Below are positions 56,152 through 64,000 of a stretch of 64,000 bases of DNA, piece by piece. Below the pieces are notes generated by a model. It made no database searches. It was not told the origin of the DNA and worked only from the letters and a program-made list of their open reading frames with translations. This stretch comes from Pantoea sp. GD03673 (GTDB lineage: Bacteria; Pseudomonadota; Gammaproteobacteria; Enterobacterales; Enterobacteriaceae), in NCBI RefSeq assembly GCF_029844725.1, contig NZ_JAOCKJ010000005.1, forward strand, positions 1 through 64,000. The letters are read 5' to 3'. The position numbers and the translations under genes are program-made. Each line of letters starts with the position of its first letter. The first letter of the stretch is position 1.

Positions 56152-57102
56152 ATGCTCAAGTTGAAAGAAGAACTCAGAAGAAGTGTGCAGTACTTTATCA
56201 AGAAGATGCCCTGGGCTTATCAGGACCGCATCTACTACTTCCATAAGTTCAGAAAGCTGCCCAATCTGCGTCAGCCAAAAGTGTTCAACGAGAAGGTGTT
56301 GTACCGTAAGTTTATCTTCGGCGATTACCAGAACTATGGTCGTCTGTCAGATAAGTACTCGGTGCGCGAATTTATTGCTGAAAAAATCGGTAATGAATAC
56401 CTGATCCCGCTGGTGCACGAAACCACTGACCCGACCACGCTGAACAGCCTGCCTTGCTGGAAAGGAACGGTGATCAAGCCGAACCACGCTTCCAACATGG
56501 TTGAGATTTTGCTGGAAGAGCCGGACGCTTTGCGCAAGCAGCAGATCATTCATGACTGTTATCGCTGGCTGAAAACCGACTTTGCCAACGAAGCGCGTGA
56601 AATCCACTATCGCTACATCAAGCCACGTATCCTGGTTGAGAAGTACATTGGTGATGGCAAAAGCGCGCCCATCGATTACAAGTTTCATATGTTCAACAAG
56701 CGTGATGGCAAGTTCGAATATGTGCTGCAGGTGATCTACAACCGCTGCCAGCCGCTGCTGTCAATGAATTTCTACGTGAACAACCTCAATGAGGCCTATC
56801 ACAAGATTCGCGATACCGGTCTGGATGTTTCACCGATTATGCCATCACTGGAACATGCGCTCGAACTGAGCAAAAAGCTGGCCAGTGACTTCGACTACGT
56901 GCGTGTGGACTGGTACATCCATGACGAGCGGATCTACTTTGGCGAACTGACCTTCACCCCAGGTGCAGGACTGGTTACCGGATTAGATCGGGGTTTAAAT
57001 CAGATGATGGGAGATATGTGGATTCAGGACCGCCGCGGAACGCAGAGCCCGGGCGTTACAGTGCAGGATGTTAATATCCCTGCCATGTTGAAGAAAATTT
57101 AA
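56152..57102 (+). CDS. TupA-like ATP-grasp enzyme
   Basis: The 316-residue product resembles the ATPgrasp_TupA family, linked to polysaccharide or teichuronopeptide assembly. Visible are WKGTVIKPNHASNM (nucleotide/lysine segment), ILVEKYIGDGKSAPIDYKFHMF and the magnesium-site-like VRVDWYIHDERIYFGELTFTPGAG. ATG 56152 follows TGAGGT; an ATG at 56140 overlaps the flippase stop but lacks a ribosome site. Its coupling with a flippase suggests ATP-dependent ligation of an amino acid or peptide to a sugar chain, an inference only. Confidence 0.8.
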   Translation: MLKLKEELRRSVQYFIKKMPWAYQDRIYYFHKFRKLPNLRQPKVFNEKVLYRKFIFGDYQNYGRLSDKYSVREFIAEKIGNEYLIPLVHETTDPTTLNSLPCWKGTVIKPNHASNMVEILLEEPDALRKQQIIHDCYRWLKTDFANEAREIHYRYIKPRILVEKYIGDGKSAPIDYKFHMFNKRDGKFEYVLQVIYNRCQPLLSMNFYVNNLNEAYHKIRDTGLDVSPIMPSLEHALELSKKLASDFDYVRVDWYIHDERIYFGELTFTPGAGLVTGLDRGLNQMMGDMWIQDRRGTQSPGVTVQDVNIPAMLKKI

Positions 57103-57120
57103 GTTCACACAGCAATATAA

Positions 57121-57146
57121 AAAACCCCGCTTAGCGGGGTTTTTTA
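57121..57146. terminator. Terminator between the ATP-grasp gene and yjcB
   Basis: The 8-bp stem AACCCCGC/GCGGGGTT with a three-base loop is flanked by A residues on the left and T on the right, so it suits both convergent genes. Confidence 0.88.
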
Positions 57147-57156
57147 TGCGCAAAAA

Positions 57157-57438
57157 TCAGGGCATCGGCCAGTCAGCAGGCGCCTGGCTCATCGCATCAA
57201 TAAAGGCGTGCTTTGAGATTTCCACGAAGTTATGCACGTTTTCCATACTCAGGGTAATGCCCATCAGACCGGTCACAAACCAGCAGGTCATGCCTAAACC
57301 AATCCCGCCACACATAAAGGCCATCACGTGACGGCTATCCTGACGAAGTTTGGTTTTCAGGGTGCTGGCAAAAAACATCATGACTGCGCTCAGCAGTTCC
57401 CAACGCATAACAAGTAGACTGGCGGTTAACGTAGCCAT
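57157..57438 (-). CDS. yjcB: YjcB family inner-membrane protein
   Basis: From ATG 57438 (after GAGGTCC) the product is 93 residues, the E. coli YjcB length, with segments MATLTASLLVMRWELLSAVMMFFASTL and GLGMTCWFVTGLMGITL forming two membrane helices. A longer frame from 57531 adds an unmatched 31 residues. Function is unknown. It marks the return to E. coli-like gene order after the accessory block. Confidence 0.85.
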   Translation of the reverse strand: MATLTASLLVMRWELLSAVMMFFASTLKTKLRQDSRHVMAFMCGGIGLGMTCWFVTGLMGITLSMENVHNFVEISKHAFIDAMSQAPADWPMP

Positions 57439-57692
57439 CGGCTGGACCTCAATATCAGTAAGTATTCCTGACAATCTGCGGACATCACCGGCGGCGGAAA
57501 AGTGTGTCAGGTAGGACTTTTTCGCCGTCAACCCAGGTTCAAAGTGTGACTTGGGTCACATTATATCACCCGATTTTAAATTTTGAACAAAATTTGACTC
57601 TGGTATGGTACTGAAGTGAGTAAAACGTGAGCAGCAGAAGAAGAACAGCGGGGAAATCAGGCAGATGCGCCCGGTGCGGGCGCAGCGGAGAA

Positions 57693-58118
57693 TTAACGGA
57701 CCGGGCAGCACTCGCCGGTGGTGCGCTGGGTAAAGCTATTCATCGGATCGTTACAGCCAAAACTCAGCAGGCGAGGGCGCTGAATCGCCTGGCGGCGCAT
57801 GGTGTGGCGGTAAGCGGTAGGCGTCTGTGAAAACTGACGACGAAACACCCGTGAGAAGGTCTGCTGTGAGTCATAGCCATATTGCATCGCAATATCAAAC
57901 ACCGGACGCTGGGTCTGCGATAGCGCTTCCGCTGCCAGTGTCAGACGGCGCTCACGAATATAGCCACCCAGCGTCTGTTTCGTTACAGAACGGAACATAC
58001 GCTGCAGGTGCCATTTCGAATAGCCCGATTTTGCCGCAACCTCATCAATCGACAGGCTCTTATCGAGGTTCTGGTCAATCCAGTCCGTCAGGGAATGAAT
58101 GATCTCTTCTTGCATCAT
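57693..58118 (-). CDS. soxS: Superoxide response activator SoxS with C-terminal extension
   Basis: SoxS is an AraC-family activator of oxidative-stress genes. Residues 1-107 match E. coli SoxS (107 residues): helix-turn-helices in IDEVAAKSGYSKWHLQRMFRSV and FDIAMQYGYDSQQTFSRVFRRQF. The frame then continues about 34 residues (RRQAIQRPRLLSFGCNDPMNS...) with three cysteines (122, 137, 138) not found in E. coli. It is divergent from soxR over a perfect SoxR operator. Start is ATG 58118 or the next ATG at 58115. Confidence 0.93.
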   Translation of the reverse strand: MMQEEIIHSLTDWIDQNLDKSLSIDEVAAKSGYSKWHLQRMFRSVTKQTLGGYIRERRLTLAAEALSQTQRPVFDIAMQYGYDSQQTFSRVFRRQFSQTPTAYRHTMRRQAIQRPRLLSFGCNDPMNSFTQRTTGECCPVR

Positions 58119-58180
58119 GGCCTCATCCTTCTGGTGCTTAATAAGCGGTAATGGGAGTTTAGGGGTTTTGATGGAGAAGG

Positions 58181-58211
58181 AGTATAATTCCTCAAGTTAA
58201 CTTGAGGTAAA
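58181..58211 (-). promoter_or_regulatory. soxS promoter with SoxR operator
   Basis: The 18-bp perfect palindrome CCTCAAGTTAACTTGAGG (58190-58207) is identical to the E. coli SoxR box as recalled. On the minus strand it lies between -35 TTTACC and -10 TATACT separated by 19 bases, the over-long spacing that SoxR corrects by twisting DNA when its iron-sulfur cluster is oxidised. Confidence 0.95.
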
Positions 58212-58218
58212 GGGTCTG

Positions 58219-58704
58219 ATGAAAAAAGAACGCAACTATCCAAAACCGGTCTTAACCCCCGGTGAAGTGGCGCGCCGCAGCGGTGTGGCGGTCTCGGCAT
58301 TGCACTTTTATGAAACCAAAGGACTCATCTTCAGCACCCGTAACAGCGGTAATCAGCGGCGATACAGCCGTGATGTGCTGCGACGCGTCGCGATTATTAA
58401 GATTGCGCAGCGCATCGGCATCCCGCTGGCGACGGTCAGCGACAGTCTCGATCATATTCCGGCCAACAAGCGCATGTCGGCGACGGAATGGGATGCGCTG
58501 ACACAGCACTGGCGCGAAGAGCTGGATAAGCGCATTGAAACCCTGACCCGCCTGCGTAATGACCTGGATGGCTGTATCGGCTGCGGCTGCCTGTCGATGC
58601 GCGACTGTCCGCTGCGCAATCCCGGCGACCGGCTGGGTCAGCAGGGCTCGGGTGCGGTACTGCTTGACCCGGAACAGGACGATAAACATCCGGCTGTGGA
58701 GTGA
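58219..58704 (+). CDS. soxR: Redox-sensing activator SoxR
   Basis: SoxR is a MerR-family sensor of redox-cycling compounds that turns on soxS. The product has 161 residues (154 in E. coli): winged helix ([43 protein letters not shown]), dimer helix, and the [2Fe-2S] ligands in [12 protein letters not shown], all four cysteines present. The C-terminal tail is slightly longer than in E. coli. Its start is only 12 bases from the SoxR operator. Confidence 0.96.
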   Translation: MKKERNYPKPVLTPGEVARRSGVAVSALHFYETKGLIFSTRNSGNQRRYSRDVLRRVAIIKIAQRIGIPLATVSDSLDHIPANKRMSATEWDALTQHWREELDKRIETLTRLRNDLDGCIGCGCLSMRDCPLRNPGDRLGQQGSGAVLLDPEQDDKHPAVE

Positions 58705-58740
58705 CGTCTATACTAGGGAAAGGTTAAAACACAGGGAATC

Positions 58741-59409
58741 ATGATGATCACCGTTCACCATCTTGAGAAATCGCGCTCACATCGGGTGCTGTGGCTGCTG
58801 GAAGAGCTGGAAGTGCCTTACCAGATTAAACGCTATCAACGCGAACCGACCATGCTGGCCCCGGAGGCGCTGAAAAAAGTGCATCCACTGGGCAAATCGC
58901 CGGTCATTACTGACGGGAACCGGGTGGTGGCAGAATCGGGTGCCATTCTCGAATACCTTGAAGAGAAATATGATCATGAGTTCCGGCTGAAAGTCAGTGA
59001 TGAAGCGTCACGGCTGCAGTGTCGCTACTGGCTGCACTATGCCGAAGGTTCACTGATGCCGCTGCTGGTGATGAAGCTAATCTTTGGTCAGATGGGAAAA
59101 GCGCCGGTGCCGTGGCTGCTGCGTCCGGTCGGCGCGGCATTCGGCAAAGGGGTGCAGAAGGCTTTCCTGGATAAACAGCTCAGGCCGCATAGTCAGATGA
59201 TTGAACAGCATCTGGCGACTCACGCCTGGTTTGCCGGTGAGCGTTTCACGATAGCGGATGTTCAGATGAGCTTTCCGTTACTGGCGCTGGCGCAACGGGC
59301 CGGGGTCGATCAGATGCCCGCCACCCAAAAATGGCTGCAGACGGTGCAGCAGCGTGCTGCCTGGCAACGCGCAATCGCGCAGGGCGGTGAGCTTTCGCTG
59401 CCTGGCTGA
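58741..59409 (+). CDS. Glutathione S-transferase family protein
   Basis: The 222-residue protein has the thioredoxin-like N-terminal domain (MITVHHLEKSRSHRVLWLLEELEVPYQ, with the SRSHR active-site region and GKSPVITDGNRVVAESGAILEYLEEKY carrying the cis-Pro and glutathione-binding ES) and an all-helical C-terminal domain (FAGERFTIADVQMSFPLLAL). It directly follows soxR, 36 bases on, which suits a detoxification role. Substrate unknown. Start is ATG 58741 or the following ATG. Confidence 0.88.
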   Translation: MMITVHHLEKSRSHRVLWLLEELEVPYQIKRYQREPTMLAPEALKKVHPLGKSPVITDGNRVVAESGAILEYLEEKYDHEFRLKVSDEASRLQCRYWLHYAEGSLMPLLVMKLIFGQMGKAPVPWLLRPVGAAFGKGVQKAFLDKQLRPHSQMIEQHLATHAWFAGERFTIADVQMSFPLLALAQRAGVDQMPATQKWLQTVQQRAAWQRAIAQGGELSLPG

Positions 59410-59754
59410 TCGCCTGCTCTCCATCGGCGCGTCGAATCACAGTGCGGCTGCGCCGGTGCATCTCACGGAAAATCGCCTTTACGTCATGGCGTCAGCATTC
59501 AGACTGACGTCGGCTGGCGCTTTGCGCCTGATCTTTATGCGGAAGAATCTCCCTCTTACAGTTGAAAACGTGCCGCTAAAGGCCGGATAATCGCATGCCT
59601 TTTTATCGGGCCGCTTTTGACGGCTTACTCTCTGCGGCAAGGTAAACGTTTGCCTGGCGGTTTCATCCCGACAGCGTTGCCGTTTAGCCGCTTTTTCCAG
59701 GGACAGCGAGGGTCGCCGTGCGATCCACACAACAAAAATTCTTGAGGCTCAACT
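59410..59754. other. ghxP upstream region
   Basis: This 345-base gene-free gap holds a PurR-type dyad at 59640-59655 and the ghxP leader. A short open frame across its first part has no protein character. No terminator is evident after the transferase gene. Confidence 0.5.
59640..59655. promoter_or_regulatory. Candidate PurR box upstream of ghxP
   Basis: AGGTAAACGTTTGCCT matches the PurR consensus ACGCAAACGTTTGCGT at 13 of 16 positions, including the whole central AAACGTTTGC. It lies 100 bases before ghxP, a purine permease gene that belongs to the PurR regulon in E. coli. Confidence 0.75.
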
Positions 59755-61104
59755 ATGTCAACTGAATCACGCCCGGCCAGTGGAAAACTGGACGCCTGGT
59801 TCTCGATCTCGGCGCGCGGCAGCAGCGTGCGTCAGGAAATTCTGGCCGGACTCACTACCTTCCTGGCGATGGTCTACTCCGTTATCGTCGTCCCGGGGAT
59901 GCTGGGCAAAGCCGGTTTCTCTCCTTCCGCCGTGTTTGTCGCCACCTGTCTGGTCGCCAGCTTTGGTTCCATCCTTATGGGGCTGTGGGCTAACCTGCCG
60001 ATGGCGATTGGCTGCGCAATCTCCTTAACTGCCTTTACCGCTTTCAGTCTGGTGCTGGGTCAGCATATCAGCGTGCCGGTAGCGCTGGGCGCGGTGTTCC
60101 TGATGGGCCTGCTGTTTACCCTGATCTCAGTGACCGGTATTCGTGCCTGGATCCTGCGTAATCTGCCGATGGGCGTGGCGCACGGCACCGGCGTCGGGAT
60201 TGGCCTGTTTCTCCTGCTGATAGCCGCTGATGGCGTGGGCCTGGTCGTTAAAAACCCGGCCCCGGGCCTGCCGGTGGCGCTGGGTCACTTCACCACTTTT
60301 CCGGTGATGATGACGCTGCTGGGGCTGGCCGCGATTATCGGACTGGAGAAACGTCGGGTGCCAGGCGGCATCCTGCTGACGATTATCGCCATTTCGCTGC
60401 TGGGCCTGATCTTTGACCCGGCGGTGAGCTATCAGGGACTGTTTGCGCTGCCAAGCCTGCGTGACGCCAGCGGTGAGTCGCTGCTGTTAAGTCTCGACAT
60501 TGTGGGCGCGATGCAGCCGGTGGTGCTGCCAAGCGTACTGGCGCTGGTGATGACGGCGGTTTTTGACGCCACCGGCACCATCCGCGCCGTGGCGGGTCAG
60601 GCCAGTCTGCTGGATAAACAGGGCCAGATCATCAATGGTGGTCGTGCGCTGACCAGCGACTCCGTCAGCAGCCTGTTTGCGGGTCTGGTGGGCGCGTCAC
60701 CGGCGGCGGTCTATATCGAATCGGCGGCAGGTACGGCGGCGGGGGGGAAAACCGGGCTTACCGCGATTGTGGTTGGCCTGCTGTTCCTTGCCATCCTGTT
60801 TATGTCACCGCTGGCCTATCTGGTTCCGGCTTACGCGACTGCGCCTGCACTGATGTATGTCGGCCTGCTGATGCTCAGTAACGTGGCGAAAGTGGACTTT
60901 AATGATTTCGTCGATGCGATGTCTGGCCTGCTAACGGCAGTGATTATCGTGCTCACCTGTAACATCGTGACCGGCATCATGATCGGTTTCGCCAGCCTGG
61001 TGGTGGGGCGTCTCTTCGCGGGTGAATGGCGTAAGCTTAATCCCGGCACGGTGATTATTGCGATTGCGCTGGTGGCATTTTACGCCGGAGGCTGGGCGAT
61101 CTGA
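59755..61104 (+). CDS. ghxP: Guanine/hypoxanthine permease GhxP
   Basis: GhxP (YjcD) imports guanine and hypoxanthine by proton symport. The 449-residue product has the E. coli length, with about fourteen membrane spans of the AzgA/NCS2 family and the conserved [52 protein letters not shown] and [17 protein letters not shown] segments. It has a PurR-like operator upstream. The ribosome site is TTGAGGC. Confidence 0.94.
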   Translation: MSTESRPASGKLDAWFSISARGSSVRQEILAGLTTFLAMVYSVIVVPGMLGKAGFSPSAVFVATCLVASFGSILMGLWANLPMAIGCAISLTAFTAFSLVLGQHISVPVALGAVFLMGLLFTLISVTGIRAWILRNLPMGVAHGTGVGIGLFLLLIAADGVGLVVKNPAPGLPVALGHFTTFPVMMTLLGLAAIIGLEKRRVPGGILLTIIAISLLGLIFDPAVSYQGLFALPSLRDASGESLLLSLDIVGAMQPVVLPSVLALVMTAVFDATGTIRAVAGQASLLDKQGQIINGGRALTSDSVSSLFAGLVGASPAAVYIESAAGTAAGGKTGLTAIVVGLLFLAILFMSPLAYLVPAYATAPALMYVGLLMLSNVAKVDFNDFVDAMSGLLTAVIIVLTCNIVTGIMIGFASLVVGRLFAGEWRKLNPGTVIIAIALVAFYAGGWAI

Positions 61105-61249
61105 CTGTTCATCCGGGCGTGCGACTGCGCGTCCGGAATTTTTGACTTTTTTCCCGCCCGGCGCACGCGTAGCTGACAATCTTCACCGCAGTTTGTTTTA
61201 CACTTTAGCGCTTCACCAATGTTTGAAAGAAAGGACGCCTAAGGAAAAC

Positions 61250-62899
61250 ATGGAAATCTTTTTTACTATTCTCATCATGACGCTGGTCGTGTCGCTCTCT
61301 GGCGTCGCGGCCCGCATTCTCCCTTTTCAGATCCCGTTGCCGCTGGTTCAGATCGCCGTAGGTGCGATGCTGGCCTGGCCAACATTTGGTCTGCATGTCG
61401 ACTTTGATCCGGAGCTGTTTCTGGTGCTGTTCATTCCGCCACTGCTGTTCGCAGATGGCTGGAAAACGCCAATCAGTGAGTTCCTGCATCATGGTCGTGA
61501 GATCATTGGCTTAGCGCTGGCCCTGGTGCTGATTACCGTGATCGGCATCGGTTATCTGATCTACTGGCTGGTGCCGGGTATTCCGCTGATCCCCGCCTTT
61601 GCGCTGGCGGCGGTGCTGTCGCCTACCGATGCCGTGGCGCTCTCCGGCATTGTCGGGGAAGGCCGCATTCCCAAGAAGATTATGTCGATCGTGCAGGGTG
61701 AAGCCCTGATGAATGATGCATCGGGCCTGGTATCGCTGAAGTTTGCCGTCGCTGTCGCCATGGGCACTATGGTGTTTACCTGGGGCGGTGCCAGCGTTGA
61801 ATTCCTGAAGGTTGCGATTGGCGGCCTGATTGCCGGTGTGGCGATCTGCTGGCTTTACGGTAAATCCCTGCGTCTGCTCAGCCGCTGGAGCGGTGACGAT
61901 CCGGCGACCCAGACCGTGCTGCTGCTGCTGCTGCCATTCGCCTCTTACCTGATTGCTGAACATCTGGGTGTCTCAGGCATCCTGGCGGCTGTTGCGGCCG
62001 GGATGACCATCACCCGTTCCGGCATTATTCGTCAGGCACCGCTGGCGATGCGCCTGCGTGCAAACAGCGTCTGGCAGATGCTGGAGTTCGTGTTCAATGG
62101 CATGGTTTTCCTGATGCTGGGCCTGCAGTTGCCGGACATTCTGCAGACCTCTATCGACCAGGCACAGGCCGATCCTAACGTGGAACTCTGGATGCTGTTT
62201 GCTGATATCGGGCTGGTCTATGCCGCGCTGATGATCGTGCGTTTTGGCTGGCTGTGGGTTATGCAGCGTTTCAGCAAACGCCTGCTGAAGAAGAAGCCGC
62301 TGGAGTTCTCAAATTACTCACTGCGTGAGCTGCTGATCGCCTCCTTTGCCGGTGTACGCGGCGCGATTACTCTGGCCGGTGTGCTCTCTATTCCGCTGTT
62401 TCTGACCAACGGCGAGCCTTTCCCGGCGCGTTATGAGCTGGTGTTTATCGCCACAGGGGTGATTCTGTTCTCGCTGCTGGTCGGGGTCATCATCCTGCCA
62501 ATTCTGCTGCGCGGGATTGATAGCATCGACAAAGGCGCACACCGCCGTGAGCTGCAGAATGCCCGTGCGGTCATGGCCGGTGCAGCGATTGACAGCCTGC
62601 ACAAGATGGAAGAGCGGCTGGAGAATGAGTCGGAAGAGAACATCGACCCGGAACTGCTCAAAGAGGTCAGTCTGCGGGTGATTGGCAACCTGCGTCGCCG
62701 CGCCGAAGGTAAGAATGACCTTGAACATGCGTTGTTTGCTGAGAACCTTGAGCGTCGCTTCCGCCTGACCGGACTGCGTGCCGAGCGTGCGGAGGTGTAT
62801 CATCTGCGCGCGACCCAGCAGATTTCCAATGAGACGATGCAGAAGTTACTGCACGACCTGGATCTGCTGGAAGCGCTGCTGATCGAAAAAGAAGAGTAA
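61250..62899 (+). CDS. yjcE: Na+/H+ antiporter-like protein YjcE
   Basis: YjcE is a CPA1-family sodium/proton exchanger. From ATG 61250 (after TAAGGAAAAC) it is 549 residues, exactly the E. coli length, beginning MEIFFTILIMTLVVSLSGV. The exchanger core shows VLSPTDAVALSGIVGEGRIPKK with the ion-binding TDAVA, then GEALMNDASGLVSLKFAVA and FAGVRGAITLAGVLS; a cytosolic helical tail starts near 430. An upstream in-frame ATG at 61058 lies inside ghxP and is rejected. Confidence 0.95.
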   Translation: MEIFFTILIMTLVVSLSGVAARILPFQIPLPLVQIAVGAMLAWPTFGLHVDFDPELFLVLFIPPLLFADGWKTPISEFLHHGREIIGLALALVLITVIGIGYLIYWLVPGIPLIPAFALAAVLSPTDAVALSGIVGEGRIPKKIMSIVQGEALMNDASGLVSLKFAVAVAMGTMVFTWGGASVEFLKVAIGGLIAGVAICWLYGKSLRLLSRWSGDDPATQTVLLLLLPFASYLIAEHLGVSGILAAVAAGMTITRSGIIRQAPLAMRLRANSVWQMLEFVFNGMVFLMLGLQLPDILQTSIDQAQADPNVELWMLFADIGLVYAALMIVRFGWLWVMQRFSKRLLKKKPLEFSNYSLRELLIASFAGVRGAITLAGVLSIPLFLTNGEPFPARYELVFIATGVILFSLLVGVIILPILLRGIDSIDKGAHRRELQNARAVMAGAAIDSLHKMEERLENESEENIDPELLKEVSLRVIGNLRRRAEGKNDLEHALFAENLERRFRLTGLRAERAEVYHLRATQQISNETMQKLLHDLDLLEALLIEKEE

Positions 62900-62906
62900 G
62901 CCTGAA

Positions 62907-62946
62907 ACTGGCACGCCTGTGCGTTTATGCAGGGGTGCCAGCTTTT
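62907..62946. terminator. Hairpin between yjcE and the LysR gene
   Basis: CTGGCAC and CCTG pair with CAGG and GTGCCAG (one mismatch) around a ten-base loop, followed by CTTTT. It sits between convergent genes and touches the LysR stop. Confidence 0.55.
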
Positions 62947-63848
62947 CACACCGACAGGCGCGGTGGTTCATCCGGCCAGTGCTCGCGACAACAGGCTATC
63001 CACGCCTGCGCACTGCGCGACAGATAACTCCCTTCCCGCCAGATCAATCCCAGGCTCCATTTCAGCTCCGACTCCAGCGGCAGCCATAGCAGTGACTGCT
63101 TATCCAGCCGCTGACAGATCGGCTCCGGCAGAATCGCCAGCCCCATTTCCGCCTGTACCATCGCCGCCAGGAAATCCCACTGACCGCTACGCACCGCCAC
63201 CGCTGGCGTCAGGTTGAGGCGCCCAAACGCCTGCATCAGCTGACGGTTCAGCGAAAATTCCTCATTAAAAATCAGCAGCGGATGCTCTGCCAGTTCGGCC
63301 AGCCCAATCTGCTGGCGGCTGAGCCATTCCGCCCGACGCGGCAGCAGGACGCAGAGCGGATGATGCATCAGGGGCAGGGTGTTCAGCGGCAGTTCGGCGT
63401 CGACCGGCAGCGCGGTCAGGGCGATATCCAGACTCCCCGCCAGCACCGCCTGCTGTACGGTAAGACCGCCAAACTCTGAGATTTTCAGCTTCACGCCGGG
63501 ATAGCGACGGCGAAACGCGGAAATCGATCCCGCTATCTGCATACCGACCATCGGCGGGATGCCAAGCCGCAGCTCGCCGGTTTTAAGCTGGTTGATGTCA
63601 CCAATCTCTGCCTCCAGCTGATGAAACTCCTGCAGGATTGCCAGGCCGCGCTGATAAACCGCCTGGCCGCTGTCGGTGAGGTGCAGACGACGGCCATCAC
63701 GCAGGATCAGCGTACAGCCCAGCTCCTCTTCCAGCTGACGCAGCATTTTGCTGATGGTCGGCTGCGTCACGAACAGCTTTTGCGCCGCACGGGTAAAGCT
63801 CTGCTGGCGAACCACTTCAGTAAAGTAACGCAGGGCGCGGACATCCAT
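62946..63848 (-). CDS. LysR family regulator, CidR-like
   Basis: The 300-residue protein has the N-terminal LysR helix-turn-helix (SFTRAAQKLFVTQPTISKMLRQLEEELG, 17-44) and an effector domain with ELRLGIPPMVG and SGQWDFLAAMVQAEMGLAILPE. Its overall pattern resembles CidR/YwbI, which activates the cidAB holin-like genes in Firmicutes in response to pyruvate- or acetate-linked signals. It is divergent from the partial gene at the window edge, which looks like cidA; this context supports the assignment. Confidence 0.83.
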   Translation of the reverse strand: MDVRALRYFTEVVRQQSFTRAAQKLFVTQPTISKMLRQLEEELGCTLILRDGRRLHLTDSGQAVYQRGLAILQEFHQLEAEIGDINQLKTGELRLGIPPMVGMQIAGSISAFRRRYPGVKLKISEFGGLTVQQAVLAGSLDIALTALPVDAELPLNTLPLMHHPLCVLLPRRAEWLSRQQIGLAELAEHPLLIFNEEFSLNRQLMQAFGRLNLTPAVAVRSGQWDFLAAMVQAEMGLAILPEPICQRLDKQSLLWLPLESELKWSLGLIWREGSYLSRSAQAWIACCREHWPDEPPRLSV

Positions 63849-63951
63849 AACTATTCCTTTAAGGCATGATTGCGATAATTTTAATTCATTTTTTTCACCT
63901 TATGCTGGCGATTTATACTGATGACATTCATTTTATCGGGGAGACAAGGTG

Positions 63952-64000
63952 ATGGCGCTTGCGCTCACGTTACGTACCAGCCGCGCAGTGCAGTGGCTCA
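63952..64000 (+). CDS. Start of a probable CidA/LrgA-type membrane protein (truncated by window)
   Basis: Only 16 codons are present, reading MALALTLRTSRAVQWL, after a ribosome site GGGGAGACAAGG. The preceding GTG at 63949 is in frame and also possible. With so little sequence the assignment rests on the divergent CidR-like regulator 103 bases away; small CidA/LrgA proteins begin with a short basic segment like this. Confidence 0.45.
   Translation, partial: MALALTLRTSRAVQWL

Noticed and set aside
1..64000. tRNA, rRNA, CRISPR arrays, phage integrase, intact IS
   Set aside because: No cloverleaf, regularly spaced repeats, integrase or full transposase was seen anywhere in the window; covariance searches could not be run.

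Overview
The window is a chromosomal segment of a gamma-proteobacterium of the order Enterobacterales. Most proteins align nearly end to end with their E. coli counterparts as recalled from memory, and gene order follows the E. coli metA-to-yjcE region (about 90-93 min). The departures (SoxS with a tail, no alr beside dnaB, a TraF-like gene between zur and dusA, an ABC-transporter/phosphohydrolase operon beside psiE) point to Erwiniaceae, most likely Pantoea. That genus call is an inference; no search was run.

Layout. 1-11,000: metA; the glyoxylate operon aceB-aceA-aceK with its convergent repressor iclR; and metH. 11,000-19,300: the exopolysaccharide operon yjbE-F-G-H, pgi, and lysC behind a lysine riboswitch. 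19,500-22,200: panS and the phosphate transporter yjbB. 22,290-27,740: a five-gene uptake operon (binding protein, cytosolic phosphohydrolase, two permeases, ATPase) with a divergent GntR/UTRA regulator. 27,800-36,000: psiE, ubiC-ubiA, plsB, dgkA, lexA-dinF, yjbJ, zur. 36,450-46,620: a TraF_2-type outer-membrane protein, dusA, pspG (sigma-54 promoter), qor, dnaB, an Lrp-type regulator, a YitT-type membrane protein, tyrB, yjbQ-yjbR and an alcohol dehydrogenase. 46,850-50,470: the SOS pair uvrA/ssb.

An accessory block sits between ssb and yjcB (50,530-57,110). It holds an isochorismatase-like hydrolase, an AraC regulator and a DMT exporter, then about 1.8 kb of AT-rich DNA with a broken IS3-family transposase, then a polysaccharide flippase and a TupA-like ATP-grasp enzyme behind an RcsAB-like box. 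The conserved backbone resumes with yjcB, soxS/soxR, a glutathione transferase, ghxP, yjcE, a CidR-like LysR gene and the first codons of a probable cidA-type gene at the edge.

The regulatory layer is unusually readable. There are candidate or clear sites for MetJ, IclR (aceB promoter and autoregulatory), lysine, a GntR/UTRA regulator, CRP, LexA (two tandem boxes at lexA, one at uvrA/ssb), Zur, sigma-54, RcsAB, SoxR and PurR. The most interesting unexplained structure is a 68-bp two-hairpin repeat. It occurs twice, each time between convergent genes (metH/yjbH and ubiA/plsB), with compensatory base changes in its stems and GGA in its loops. No tRNA, rRNA or CRISPR array was seen.
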